From Methylobacillus flagellatus KT (lineage in GTDB: Bacteria > Pseudomonadota > Gammaproteobacteria > Burkholderiales > Methylophilaceae), in assembly GCF_000013705.1 (NCBI RefSeq), contig NC_007947.1, forward strand, positions 372,001 through 436,000: a stretch of DNA of 64,000 nucleotides, written 5' to 3'. Both the position numbers and the translations under genes were made by a program. Every line of letters begins with the position of its first letter. Position 1 is the first letter of the stretch. The notes beneath the pieces were generated by a model. The model had not been told where the DNA came from. It ran no database searches and saw only the letters and a program-made list of their open reading frames with translations. Shown in pieces: positions 27,166 to 36,272 of this stretch.

Positions 27166-28587
27166 ATGGATACCGCCAAGACTAAGCCTTTTGATGAGAT
27201 GTTCCTGCAGGATGAGGTTATCCGGCCAATTTATGCCGAATATGCCGCCTGGCTGCAGGATGTACCGCACCAGCAGTTGGAGAGCAAGCGCCAGGAGGCG
27301 GAGCTGCTGTTCCGCCGTGTGGGAATTACCTTCAACGTCTATGGGGAGGATGCCGGCGCAGAACGGTTGATTCCGTTCGATGTCGTGCCGCGCATTCTTT
27401 CTGCTAGCGAGTGGGCGCGTTTGTCCGACGGGGCAATCCAGCGCGTCAAAGCGCTGAACATGTTCCTCCATGATGTCTATCACGATCAGGAGATCATCAA
27501 GGCGGGGATTGTCCCGTCCAGCATATTGGCGAATGCGCAATACCGCCCTGAAATGTTTGGCGTGGATGTGCCTGGGGGGGTGTATGCCCATATCGCCGGC
27601 GTGGATCTGGTCCGCACCGGAGAGAACGATTTCTACGTGCTGGAAGACAACTTGCGCACCCCTTCCGGGGTTTCCTACATGCTGGAAAACCGCAAGATGA
27701 TGATGCGCCTGTTTCCCGAATTGTTCCGCCGTTACCCAGTAGCGCCGGTCGAGCACTATCCGCAGGTTCTGCTCAACAACCTGCGTGCCGTAGCGCAGGC
27801 CGGCGTTCATGAGCCGACGGTGGTGCTGCTCACGCCAGGGGCCTATAACAGCGCCTATTTCGAGCATGCCTTCATTGCCCAGCAAATGGGCATCGAATTG
27901 GTAGAGGGCCAGGATTTGTTCGTCCGCAACAATGCTGTCTATATGCGGACCACCGAAGGCCCCAAACGCGTAGACGTGATCTACCGCCGCATCGATGATG
28001 ACTTCATCGACCCGCTGAGTTTCCGGCCCGACAGTATGCTGGGCGTACCGGGACTGCTCTCGGTCTACCGCAATGGCGGCGTTACGCTGGCGAATGCGGT
28101 GGGCACCGGGGTGGCGGACGACAAGGACACTTACATCTATGTGCCCGAGATGATCCGGTTCTATCTTGGCGAGGAACCCATCCTGTCGAATGTGCCGACC
28201 TACCAGCTGAGCAAGGCGGATGACCTCAAATATGTGCTGGACAACTTGGCAGAGCTGGTGGTGAAGGAGGTTCAGGGATCGGGCGGCTACGGCATGCTGG
28301 TCGGGCCAGCCGCCAGCAAACAGGAGCTGGAGGATTTCCGCCAGCGTATTTTAGCCAACCCGGCCAACTACATTGCCCAACCGACGCTAGCATTGTCTAC
28401 CTGCCCGACCCTGGTGGAAACCGGCATTGCGCCAAGGCATGTCGATCTGCGGCCATTCGTGCTCTCGGGCAAAACCGTCAGCCTGGTGCCGGGTGCGCTA
28501 TGCCGTGTCGCCTTGCGTGAAGGCTCCTTGGTGGTGAACTCCTCACAAGGGGGTGGCACCAAGGACACCTGGATTTTGAAAGATTAA
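27166..28587 (+). CDS. Circularly permuted type-2 ATP-grasp protein (DUF404/DUF407)
   Basis: A 473-residue protein of the circularly permuted ATP-grasp amidoligase family. It has the recognisable stretch PEMFGVDVPGGVYAHIAGVDLVRTGENDFYVLEDNLRTPSGVSYMLENR, then VDVIYRRIDDDFIDPLSFRPDS and VVKEVQGSGGYGMLVGP (phosphate-loop-like Gly run). Family knowledge links it to alpha-E and transglutaminase proteins in a predicted peptide-ligation system. It is first of a tight run, 4 bp before the alpha-E gene. Confidence 0.93.
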   Translation: MDTAKTKPFDEMFLQDEVIRPIYAEYAAWLQDVPHQQLESKRQEAELLFRRVGITFNVYGEDAGAERLIPFDVVPRILSASEWARLSDGAIQRVKALNMFLHDVYHDQEIIKAGIVPSSILANAQYRPEMFGVDVPGGVYAHIAGVDLVRTGENDFYVLEDNLRTPSGVSYMLENRKMMMRLFPELFRRYPVAPVEHYPQVLLNNLRAVAQAGVHEPTVVLLTPGAYNSAYFEHAFIAQQMGIELVEGQDLFVRNNAVYMRTTEGPKRVDVIYRRIDDDFIDPLSFRPDSMLGVPGLLSVYRNGGVTLANAVGTGVADDKDTYIYVPEMIRFYLGEEPILSNVPTYQLSKADDLKYVLDNLAELVVKEVQGSGGYGMLVGPAASKQELEDFRQRILANPANYIAQPTLALSTCPTLVETGIAPRHVDLRPFVLSGKTVSLVPGALCRVALREGSLVVNSSQGGGTKDTWILKD

Positions 28588-28591
28588 TGCC

Positions 28592-29560
28592 ATGCTAAGT
28601 AGAACCGCAGATCATTTGTACTGGATGGCACGCTACATTGAGCGCGCCGAGAACATGGCGCGCGTGCTGGACGTCACTTACAACATGTCGCTGGTGCCGA
28701 ATGCCTCGCAGAGCGAGACGACGCTCTGGGAGCCTGCGTTGCAGATTGCCGGCGGAGTGGACAGCTACCGCCAAGAATACGGTGAAGTGACAGCCGGGGG
28801 CGTGGTGCGCTTCCTGGCGATGGATACGAAAAATCCATCCAGCATCTATTCGACCTTACGCAGCGCGCGTGAAAATGCGCGTTCCGTGCGCGTCACCTTG
28901 TCGGCGGAAACTTGGGAAAACATCAATGCGCTATGGCTGGAGTTTAGCCAGTTTGTCGGCATGGACCTGATGCAGAAAGGGCTGGGCGAATTCTGCGACT
29001 GGGTGAAGTCGCGTTCCCATCTGTTTCGCGGCGTCAGCTTCGGCACCATGCTACGTGACGACGCGTTCCGCTTCCTGCGATTGGGGACATTTATCGAGCG
29101 GGCGGACAATACCGCACGCCTGCTTGATGTCAAATACCATTTGCTGTTGCCCAGCGGCGAGGAAGTGGGCGGTGCAGTGGATTATTATGAATGGAGTGCG
29201 ATATTGCGCGCAGTCTCCGCTTTCCATGCCTACCAGAAGGTGTTCAACGACGCGATCGAGCCATGGAAGGTAGCGGAGTTACTGGTGCTGCGAGAAGACA
29301 TGCCGCGTTCACTGCATGCATGTTTTTCCGAGATCACGCCCATCCTTGATCAGCTCAATGGACGTCACAGCAGCGAGTGCAGGCGCCTTGCCGGCGAGTT
29401 GCATGCCAGGCTGCGCTACGGGCGCATGACCGATATTTTTCAGGGAGGACTGCACGAATTCCTCACTGACTTCATTACCTCCAACAACAATCTCGGCGCC
29501 GAGATCCAGCGCACCTTCCTGAATGCGCCGATCAACGGCCTCGCCGCAGAAACTGAATGA
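28592..29560 (+). CDS. Alpha-E domain protein (DUF403)
   Basis: A 322-residue all-helical alpha-E protein, recognised by the N-terminal MLSRTADHLYWMARYIERAENMARVLDV and the repeated LGTFIERADNTARLLDVKYH later. The two similar YIERAEN/FIERADN motifs mark an internal duplication of Glu/Arg-containing helices. Biochemical function is unknown; it is nearly always encoded with the permuted ATP-grasp and a transglutaminase, as here. Confidence 0.93.
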   Translation: MLSRTADHLYWMARYIERAENMARVLDVTYNMSLVPNASQSETTLWEPALQIAGGVDSYRQEYGEVTAGGVVRFLAMDTKNPSSIYSTLRSARENARSVRVTLSAETWENINALWLEFSQFVGMDLMQKGLGEFCDWVKSRSHLFRGVSFGTMLRDDAFRFLRLGTFIERADNTARLLDVKYHLLLPSGEEVGGAVDYYEWSAILRAVSAFHAYQKVFNDAIEPWKVAELLVLREDMPRSLHACFSEITPILDQLNGRHSSECRRLAGELHARLRYGRMTDIFQGGLHEFLTDFITSNNNLGAEIQRTFLNAPINGLAAETE

Positions 29561-29573
29561 ACGGAGCCCTGCC

Positions 29574-30365
29574 ATGCAGTTCACGATCAATCACCGCACG
29601 CATTATCTCTACACCGATGTCGTCAATTACACCATCCAGAAACTGCGCCTGACGCCGCAGGATGGGTTCGGGCAGCGGGTGAAGCGCTGGGAGATCCGTG
29701 TCAATGGCCACTTGCAGCGGCATGACGATGCCTATGGCAATGCCGAGCATCTGCTGGTGCTGGATACGCCGCATGAGGAGATCAATATCCTTGCGACGGG
29801 CGAGGTGGAAACCGGGCTGGATACCCCACCTGCGCATGATCTCCTGCCGCGCGAGATTTACCTGCGCACCACTGCCTTAACTGCTACGGATGCGACCCTG
29901 CGCAACTTTGCCGAGCAGTTCCGCTACGATCGTTTTACTGGCCAGATACTGGACGAAATGATGCATGCGATCGTGGATAAAGTGCCGTATTACAGGGGTG
30001 TCACGAATGTGAATACGCCTGCTGCGGAAGCATTTCGGAGTGGTCACGGGGTCTGCCAGGATCACGCGCATATTTTCATTGCCTGCTGCCGCTACCTGGG
30101 GATTCCCGCACGTTATGTCAGCGGATACCTGTTCACTGACGACGGTAGCCTGATGGAAAGCCATGCCTGGGCGGATGCATGTCTGCCCTCTGGCTGGATC
30201 AGCTTCGACGTATCCAACCGGTGCAGGACCAATGGTGTACATGTGCGCCTGGCAACCGGCCTGGATTACAGCGATGCCTGCCCGGTGAGCGGCATGCGCG
30301 TTGGAGGAGGGCTGGAGACGATGACGGTGGGGGTGCATGTCAGCCAACTCCAATCCCAACAATGA
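29574..30365 (+). CDS. Transglutaminase-like cysteine protease family protein
   Basis: A 263-residue protein with an N-terminal beta-rich domain (TINHRTHYLYTDVVNYTIQKLRLTPQ) and a transglutaminase core whose triad is visible: Cys in SGHGVCQDHAHIFIACC, His in LMESHAWADACL, Asp in WISFDVSN. It may act as a peptidase or amide exchanger with the ATP-grasp ligase next door. GGAG before the ATG at 29574 fixes the start 13 bp after the alpha-E stop; a longer frame into that gene is rejected. Confidence 0.93.
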   Translation: MQFTINHRTHYLYTDVVNYTIQKLRLTPQDGFGQRVKRWEIRVNGHLQRHDDAYGNAEHLLVLDTPHEEINILATGEVETGLDTPPAHDLLPREIYLRTTALTATDATLRNFAEQFRYDRFTGQILDEMMHAIVDKVPYYRGVTNVNTPAAEAFRSGHGVCQDHAHIFIACCRYLGIPARYVSGYLFTDDGSLMESHAWADACLPSGWISFDVSNRCRTNGVHVRLATGLDYSDACPVSGMRVGGGLETMTVGVHVSQLQSQQ

Positions 30366-30538
30366 TCGCGATGTAGAAAAAGCGTCTGGCGGCGTTGATC
30401 CACTTGCCGTACTTTAGTGTACTGTCTGCGTAGATGCGCCTTGCCAGCCACTTTTTCTGTATCGCTTAGGGGGATTTGTCCACCAGGTTTTTTTAAGGTT
30501 TCTGGTTTAGATAGCCGAAAGTATTACAAGGAAAACGC

Positions 30539-31765
30539 ATGAATTCATTGCAGTTTCCCCGTCACGGGGACAAGGAGAACTCGGCATTTTTCGAGGAGTA
30601 CCTGGTCAAGTTGCTGGAAGAGCGCGATGCGATGGGCCTGACCGCGATGGTGCACGAGATTGACGCGCTCATGATCACGGTCGATCCTGGACATTCGGTC
30701 AAGTATGTTGCCGAGCTATGCTTCATGACCTCATATCACTACCTGGTGACGCTGGAGAGCGAGTCGCACTGGACGCATGTGCTGCGCATCGACCTCGATT
30801 CGCCTGACCTGTTGGTGCGGGAGGTGAAAGACCCCAACCTGCGCGGCATTTTCCGCAGTCTCAACGAAATCTACCCGGTGGGCGCGCGCAAGCCCAACAG
30901 CCGTTACATGGGCGAGATTATTCGTGTGAACAACCTGCATGACGTGGTCAAGCTGCAGCAGGAGCGCGAATTCCGCTTCTTCACTCAGGACGAAGTGCGC
31001 AAGCTGGAATTGCCGGGCAACCTCGCCGTGAGCAAGCCTTCACCTTACACGCACAATATCGTGGCTTACCTGGAGCGCAAGCCGGACGAAATGCGGGTGT
31101 ACTCCCTAGGGGTGAGCCGTGTCGATGCGGAATTGCAGATGGCTTATGAGGCGGCCAAGCGCTTGCAGGAGAAACTCAATTTCGCTGACCTGCTATTGCC
31201 TATTGATCACCTGGCCACCCGGGTCTACAGCCAGAACCGCGAGGTGGCGATTCTGGAATATCTGTCATGGTCGAGCTACTACTTCTGGGGCGCCTACAAT
31301 ATCTTCGACCAGAACTCATCGACCAATGTCACCAAGAGCGCGCACGGCCTGCCGGAGTCCAAGAGCCCGGCCAAGGTATTCACGGCCAACAATACGCCTT
31401 ATTTCGTCAACCACCTGGAAAAGCTGCCATCGCCTACTGAAACCTTTGTGCGCAATTACGGCCCGCGCCTGCACCATATTGCCGTCGCGGTGCGGGATGG
31501 TGAGCGCGATGGCCTCGAGCATATCGAGTTCGCCGTGAATGCAATCGCCTCGCAAGGGAAGGGCTTCCTGCTCGACGTCATTGGTTCAAGAGAAGAAGGC
31601 CTGAAGCAGATCTTCTCCAATGCTTCCGAGCATTCATCGCTGATTGTGGAATATGTGCAGCGCTTTGGCGATTTCCAGGGGTTCTTCACCAAGGAGAATG
31701 TGGCGGTGCTCACCGAAGCGGCAGGGCGCGAAGAGGGCGTCAAATCCGGGGCTTCGCTGGGCTAA
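30539..31765 (+). CDS. HPPD-like (VOC superfamily) protein with novel N-terminal domain
   Basis: A 408-residue protein I cannot assign to a characterised family. The C-terminal half reads like the catalytic domain of 4-hydroxyphenylpyruvate dioxygenase-type VOC enzymes: IDHLATRVYSQNREVAILEYL (about 222-242), PRLHHIAVAVRDG (about 310), and HSSLIVEYVQRFGDFQGFFTKENVAVLTEA at the end, which would supply a His-His-Glu iron site. The first about 200 residues are not recognised. AAGGA precedes the ATG. It follows the ATP-grasp/alpha-E/transglutaminase run by 173 bp on the same strand. Confidence 0.7.
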   Translation: MNSLQFPRHGDKENSAFFEEYLVKLLEERDAMGLTAMVHEIDALMITVDPGHSVKYVAELCFMTSYHYLVTLESESHWTHVLRIDLDSPDLLVREVKDPNLRGIFRSLNEIYPVGARKPNSRYMGEIIRVNNLHDVVKLQQEREFRFFTQDEVRKLELPGNLAVSKPSPYTHNIVAYLERKPDEMRVYSLGVSRVDAELQMAYEAAKRLQEKLNFADLLLPIDHLATRVYSQNREVAILEYLSWSSYYFWGAYNIFDQNSSTNVTKSAHGLPESKSPAKVFTANNTPYFVNHLEKLPSPTETFVRNYGPRLHHIAVAVRDGERDGLEHIEFAVNAIASQGKGFLLDVIGSREEGLKQIFSNASEHSSLIVEYVQRFGDFQGFFTKENVAVLTEAAGREEGVKSGASLG

Positions 31766-31780
31766 CGCCAGCAGCAGGGC

Positions 31781-31987
31781 TTAATCGCCGCCTACGCCCA
31801 GTTTCTTGGCCACGGACAAGGTCAGCAATGAGGCGACAAACAAAGCGCCCAGGGTCATGAAGCTCTTGTGGATGAAGTCAGAGTCCTGGACCCAGTCCCA
31901 GATCATGGCGACGCCGAGCAACAGGCTGGCGAGTATGCACAGGATGCAGATGGTGAAGCAGATGTTGCGGATGGTGTTGATGCGCAT
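31781..31987 (-). CDS. Small two-helix membrane protein
   Basis: A 68-residue protein with two transmembrane segments (ICFTICILCILASLLLGVAMIW and SFMTLGALFVASLLTLSVA). The ATG at 31987 has AGGAG 7 bp upstream; the longer frame to 32095 has no such site. Function unknown. It is convergent with the HPPD-like gene and divergent from rlhA. Confidence 0.75.
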   Translation of the reverse strand: MRINTIRNICFTICILCILASLLLGVAMIWDWVQDSDFIHKSFMTLGALFVASLLTLSVAKKLGVGGD

Positions 31988-32115
31988 GACAATGTCTCCT
32001 GAACCTATTATTTTTGCTTGTATCATGTTGATGCGCTTGGGCAATTCGGCGCTATCCCTTGCGTGATTATGGTATATTGCGCATCCTTTTGCCATTCGCT
32101 TTATTCCTACAAGCC

Positions 32116-34038
32116 ATGACCCAAAGCCGTCGCCATCTTGAATTGCTCGCTCCGGCCAGGAATGCTGATTATGGCATTGCCGCGATCAACCATGGGGCCG
32201 ATGCCGTCTATATCGGCGGTCCTGCGTTCGGCGCACGCGCCAAGGCGGAAAACTCGGTGCAGGATATCGCACGTCTGGTAACGCATGCACACCGCTACCA
32301 TGCCGAAGTGTTCGTGGCATTCAATACCATTTTCCATGATTACGAGCTCGAGGCTGCGCGGCAGACCGCTTGGCAATTATACGATGCGGGCGTGGACGCG
32401 CTGATCGTGCAGGACATGGGCCTGCTGCAGATGGACATCCCGCCGATCCAGCTCCATGCGAGCACGCAGACCGACATCCGCACCGTGGAAAAGGCAGTGT
32501 TCCTCGACCAAGTCGGCTTCACCCAGATCGTGCTGGCACGCGAGATGGACCTCAATACCATCCGCAAGGTGGCGGATGCGACCAAGTGTAACCTGGAGTT
32601 CTTCATTCACGGTGCGTTGTGCGTGGCCTTCAGCGGTCAGTGCTACATCAGCCATGCACACACCGGACGCAGCGCCAACCGCGGCGAATGCTCGCAGGAG
32701 TGCCGCCTGCCTTACACGCTGGAAGATAGCCAGGGCCGCATCCTTGCCAAGGATAAGCACTTACTCTCGATGAAGGATAACGACCAAAGCGCGAACCTGC
32801 GTGCACTGGCAGAGGCGGGCGTGAGTGCTTTCAAGATCGAGGGGCGCTACAAGGACATTGCCTACGTCAAGAACGCCACGGCCTACTACCGCCAGTTGCT
32901 GGATGACATCCTCGAAGAAAACCCGCATTACCGCCGCGCTTCCTCGGGTCGTGCGGTATTTAGTTTCGTGCCGCAGCCTGAAAAAACCTTCAACCGCAGC
33001 ACCACCGAATATTTCCTGCATGGCCGGGGCGAGGATGTCGGCGCATTCGATACGCCTAAGTTCGCCGGCGAGGAAATCGGCCGCGTCACCAAGGTCGGGC
33101 CGGATTATTTTGAAGTGGACACTACGCTGGAATTGCATAATGGCGACGGCGTCTGCTTTTTCGATGTGCACAAGGAGCTGACCGGCATGCGCATCAACAC
33201 CGTGCAGGGCAAGCGTCTCTACCCGAACGAAATGCCCGTCGACATCCGCCGCAACATGATGGTCTATCGCAACCGTGACCATGCCTTCCTGCGGTTGCTG
33301 GAAAAGGACTCTGCCCAGCGCAGGATAGCGGTGGCGATGACGCTGCACGAAACGGCGGACGGTTTCGCGCTCAGCATGCAGGACGAAGACGGTTTCATGG
33401 CCTATGTGCAAACCAGCGCGGAAAAGCAGCCGGCCGAACAGGCGGAAAAAGCGCAAGCCAATATCCGCGACAACCTTGCCAAGCTCGGCAATACCGAGTT
33501 TTCCGTGAGTGAGATTGCGCTGGATCTCAAGGCGGCATGGTTTATCCCCACTTCCGTCGTCAACCAGCTCCGGCGCGAAGTGGTGGCCCAGCTGCAGGCC
33601 ACGCGCCTGCTCGGTTACGAGCGTCCCAAGCCTGGCAAGCCTGCCGAGCCGCCCGCCCAATACCCGCAGGATACCCTGAGCTACCTCGCTAATGTCTATA
33701 ACAAGAAAGCGCGCGAGTTCTATGAGCGACATGGCGTCAAGGCGATTGCCGCTGCCTACGAGGCCAATGAGGAACTGGGCGAAGTGCCGGTGATGATCAC
33801 CAAGCACTGCCTGCGCTACAGTTTCGCCATGTGCCCTAAGGAAGCCAAAGGCGTGATCGGCGTACAGGGCACGATTACCGCCGAACCCATGACGCTCGTC
33901 AGCGGCAAGGACAGGATCAGCCTCAAGTTCGACTGCAAGCGCTGTGAAATGCACGTAATGGGCAAGGTGCGCAAGAATGTGCTGCAAATGCCACAGCCGC
34001 AGCCGGTGCAGTTTTTTGCGAAGCGGCCAGGGTTATAG
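32116..34038 (+). CDS. rlhA: 23S rRNA 5-hydroxycytidine synthase RlhA (U32 peptidase family)
   Basis: A 640-residue U32-family protein close in length to E. coli RlhA (YdcP), which hydroxylates C2501 of 23S rRNA. It begins HLELLAPARNADYGIAAINHGADAVYIGGP, has the cysteine cluster HGALCVAFSGQCYISHAHTGRSANRGECSQECRLPY, and ends with further Cys (HCLRYSFAMCP and CKRCEMHV) expected to hold an Fe-S cluster. The ATG at 32116 matches the family N-terminus; an upstream extension to 32059 is not supported. Confidence 0.9.
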   Translation: MTQSRRHLELLAPARNADYGIAAINHGADAVYIGGPAFGARAKAENSVQDIARLVTHAHRYHAEVFVAFNTIFHDYELEAARQTAWQLYDAGVDALIVQDMGLLQMDIPPIQLHASTQTDIRTVEKAVFLDQVGFTQIVLAREMDLNTIRKVADATKCNLEFFIHGALCVAFSGQCYISHAHTGRSANRGECSQECRLPYTLEDSQGRILAKDKHLLSMKDNDQSANLRALAEAGVSAFKIEGRYKDIAYVKNATAYYRQLLDDILEENPHYRRASSGRAVFSFVPQPEKTFNRSTTEYFLHGRGEDVGAFDTPKFAGEEIGRVTKVGPDYFEVDTTLELHNGDGVCFFDVHKELTGMRINTVQGKRLYPNEMPVDIRRNMMVYRNRDHAFLRLLEKDSAQRRIAVAMTLHETADGFALSMQDEDGFMAYVQTSAEKQPAEQAEKAQANIRDNLAKLGNTEFSVSEIALDLKAAWFIPTSVVNQLRREVVAQLQATRLLGYERPKPGKPAEPPAQYPQDTLSYLANVYNKKAREFYERHGVKAIAAAYEANEELGEVPVMITKHCLRYSFAMCPKEAKGVIGVQGTITAEPMTLVSGKDRISLKFDCKRCEMHVMGKVRKNVLQMPQPQPVQFFAKRPGL

Positions 34039-34347
34039 TTTCTTATAGTTTTGCTCAGTTGCCTTATGCGCAATCCTGTCACAGTGAAATCACAGGTCTC
34101 CGTGACGGCAATCACTGCCAATCAGAATGACCCATGACTTGGCATGGCGGCGGCGCATTGCTGCACCCTCTGTCGACAGCATGGTATGAGGGATTCGCTG
34201 CCGCCGTGCTGCTGCAGTCAATCCAGAGGTTATGTCCCATGCATGTACACCACCAGGTGGTCAGGATGTCTGGCTGGACATGCTTGTCTGGCAATCTGCG
34301 CGTGCAATGACCTTGGTTGCGCGTAAGACCATTCACGCTTAGTCATT
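34039..34347. other. Intergenic region between convergent genes
   Basis: About 310 bp between rlhA and the AraC regulator. No gene, clear terminator or repeat was recognised. Confidence 0.4.
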
Positions 34348-35331
34348 TCAATCGCTGCGGCATTGTTGCGCGCGATAGGCCCGTGGCGAGACACCGAATG
34401 CCTGCTTGAAGCTGCGGCTGAAGTGGGCCTGGTCGATAAAACCCCAATGAAAGGCAATGGTGGCAATGGCCTGGCCGTGTTGAGCGGGCTGCCGCAGGGT
34501 CTGGCGGCACTTTTCCAGCCGGCGTTGCCAGACGTAACGCATTAATGACAGGCCTTCGTCTGCAAACAGGCTGTTGATATAGCGTGCACTCAATCCAGTG
34601 GCGGCGGCGATCAGGCTGCTGTCCAGGTCATGGTCATGCAGGTGCTCCTCGATGAATTGCCTGACCCTGTGCAAGGAGGCCGATCGGCTGCGGCCGTAAT
34701 GGATATGGTCTGGCCTGGCGCTGGCCAGGGAGGCGGCAAGCAGTGCCAATGCCTGCGGTGCGAGGCTGTTGAATTGTGGCAGATTCAGGCTGTTGGCATG
34801 CTGGGCTGCCGAGCGGATGAAATGGGTGCCAATGGCACTCATGCCAAGCTCAGGGCTGATGCGTCTCGCAGTGCAATGTTCCACCCCTGCAAGATGACTG
34901 CGCAGCAAGGCGCGGGGAATCGAGACGATCAGTTTGGAAAAGGGTCCTGGGCAGTGGATGCGATGCGGACTGGTGGCATCGTACAGCGCCATCTCTCCCG
35001 GTTGCAGGAACACTTCGCGCCCATGCTGCTCCAGCAGATATTGGCCTGAAAGCAGAATGACGGCGAAATAGGCATCCTGGCTCGCATTGCGACATTCGCC
35101 ACGTTGCCGCTGGATGGTGATGCCATTGGAACGGATGGTGGAAAGGCGCATATCCTGCCAGGGGTAGATCGTCATTTCGTTGAATAAGGGCATGTCGCGA
35201 ACCGCCTTGATCGCCACATGGGTGTACTCCTGCGAGATGATGTGCTGCAGCCAGTCATGGCGCCGGTGTATGGGCTGCTGTGCCGTACTGAGGAATAGCG
35301 GTTCGTTGTGGTGAGGTAACGAGGTATCCAT
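34348..35331 (-). CDS. AraC family transcriptional regulator
   Basis: A 327-residue activator. The N-terminal part (about 20-200) looks like the AraC-binding-like sensing domain of the FeaR type, and the C-terminal 100 residues are the double HTH: DLDSSLIAAATGLSARYINSLFADEGLSLMRYVWQRRLEKCRQTL and ATIAFHWGFIDQAHFSRSFKQAFGVSPRAYR. It is divergent from the membrane-protein gene at 35511, its most likely target. Ligand unknown. Confidence 0.93.
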   Translation of the reverse strand: MDTSLPHHNEPLFLSTAQQPIHRRHDWLQHIISQEYTHVAIKAVRDMPLFNEMTIYPWQDMRLSTIRSNGITIQRQRGECRNASQDAYFAVILLSGQYLLEQHGREVFLQPGEMALYDATSPHRIHCPGPFSKLIVSIPRALLRSHLAGVEHCTARRISPELGMSAIGTHFIRSAAQHANSLNLPQFNSLAPQALALLAASLASARPDHIHYGRSRSASLHRVRQFIEEHLHDHDLDSSLIAAATGLSARYINSLFADEGLSLMRYVWQRRLEKCRQTLRQPAQHGQAIATIAFHWGFIDQAHFSRSFKQAFGVSPRAYRAQQCRSD

Positions 35332-35510
35332 GGCATTTGCACGATGAGGTTTTGCCTATGTTAAGAGGGCTTGACTCGGAGGTAAATCGCCAAACTTCCG
35401 TTTGAGACAAATTTTGCTTCCGACATGGATAAATACGCTTGTGACAGACACCTCATAATCTCCAGCGTCTGTTGACATCAGCAGGCACAAGGTTAACGAG
35501 GAGATGAGTC

Positions 35511-35978
35511 ATGAAAAATGCAGAACGAGTGCTGGCTGCCACCAGCATCAATATTGTCATGGTCAGGGGCGCCTGCCTGTGGATGATCATGGCACTGATA
35601 TTGGCCTGGTGCATGGTCGGGCTGAATTTCGGGATGCCGGGGTTGCCGGATATCTTTCAGGGTAAGCAGACCAGGGTATTACAGGCGCATATCGATTTTT
35701 TGCTGATGTCGGCCCTGATCCTGGGGTATTACGCCACCAGGGTGCCGTTTCCATGGCATGTGCGCTGGGCGATGGTAGTGGGTGCATTTACCAATTCCAG
35801 CCTGTTCCTGTTGATGGGGATGTTCCCATTGCTGGATAGGGCTGAGCCGCCGCAGCATCTAGCCCAGCATGCGTTCCAGTATTACTTGTTCGCTAGCCTG
35901 ATCATCACCAGCTACGGTTTCGGCAAGGGAGCGGTACTGATATTGAAGTCGACCCTGGGGCACAATAGTGAGCGTTAG
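35511..35978 (+). CDS. Four-helix inner-membrane protein (possibly styrene-oxide-isomerase-like)
   Basis: A 155-residue protein with four hydrophobic segments (about residues 22-42, 58-78, 84-106, 122-146). The pattern QAHIDFLLMSALILGYY and TNSSLFLLMGMFP faintly recalls the styrene oxide isomerase/hydrogenase-like four-helix fold, but no firm assignment is possible. AACGAGGAGA precedes the ATG. It is divergent from an AraC regulator, which suggests inducible expression. Confidence 0.7.
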   Translation: MKNAERVLAATSINIVMVRGACLWMIMALILAWCMVGLNFGMPGLPDIFQGKQTRVLQAHIDFLLMSALILGYYATRVPFPWHVRWAMVVGAFTNSSLFLLMGMFPLLDRAEPPQHLAQHAFQYYLFASLIITSYGFGKGAVLILKSTLGHNSER

Positions 35979-36272
35979 CTATTCGCTGACCGCTGCGCGG
36001 TAAAACTCCACATAAAACCTGCCGGGGATGACGAATTCCACCCAGTGGATGATTTCCGGCAATATGACGATGGTTTCACCCGCATTGGCGATCGCTGATG
36101 CGTCATGCGGTGCGGCCAGGTGATAGATGACCTGGCCTTCCAGCACCTGCAGCAGCCCCCAGACACCTGCCTTGGTGGAGTGCTGTGATTGCAGGGCTGC
36201 GGGCAGGTTGCCAGGCGTGAAATCAGGAGTGCGTTTGTATGCTTTCAGGCCTGCAGGTAATTGGCGAGGAAT
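35979..36272 (-). CDS. DUF1971 (TehB-like cupin) protein, apparent ATT start
   Basis: A 97-codon frame with no ATG, GTG or TTG start at its head. Its product runs IPRQLPAGLKAYKRTPDF, then HSTKAGVWGLLQVLEGQVIYHL and ends EIIHWVEFVIPGRFYVEFYRAAVSE. This is a full small cupin of the DUF1971/TehB-N type (tellurite-resistance-associated, function unclear). The likely first codon is ATT (36272-36270), in a TGATT overlap with the stop of the upstream dehydrogenase gene and with AGGAAG just before it. CTG one codon earlier is the alternative. Such TGATG-style junctions usually mean translational coupling. Confidence 0.75.
   Translation of the reverse strand: MPRQLPAGLKAYKRTPDFTPGNLPAALQSQHSTKAGVWGLLQVLEGQVIYHLAAPHDASAIANAGETIVILPEIIHWVEFVIPGRFYVEFYRAAVSE

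Noticed and set aside
32761..33987. 408-codon open frame opposite rlhA
   Set aside because: It is antisense to a conserved gene and its composition matches a mirrored frame, not a protein family.
35975..36166. 63-codon minus-strand frame in the dehydrogenase-membrane protein gap
   Set aside because: It is out of frame with the real DUF1971 coding sequence, which spans the same bases and shows clear family features.
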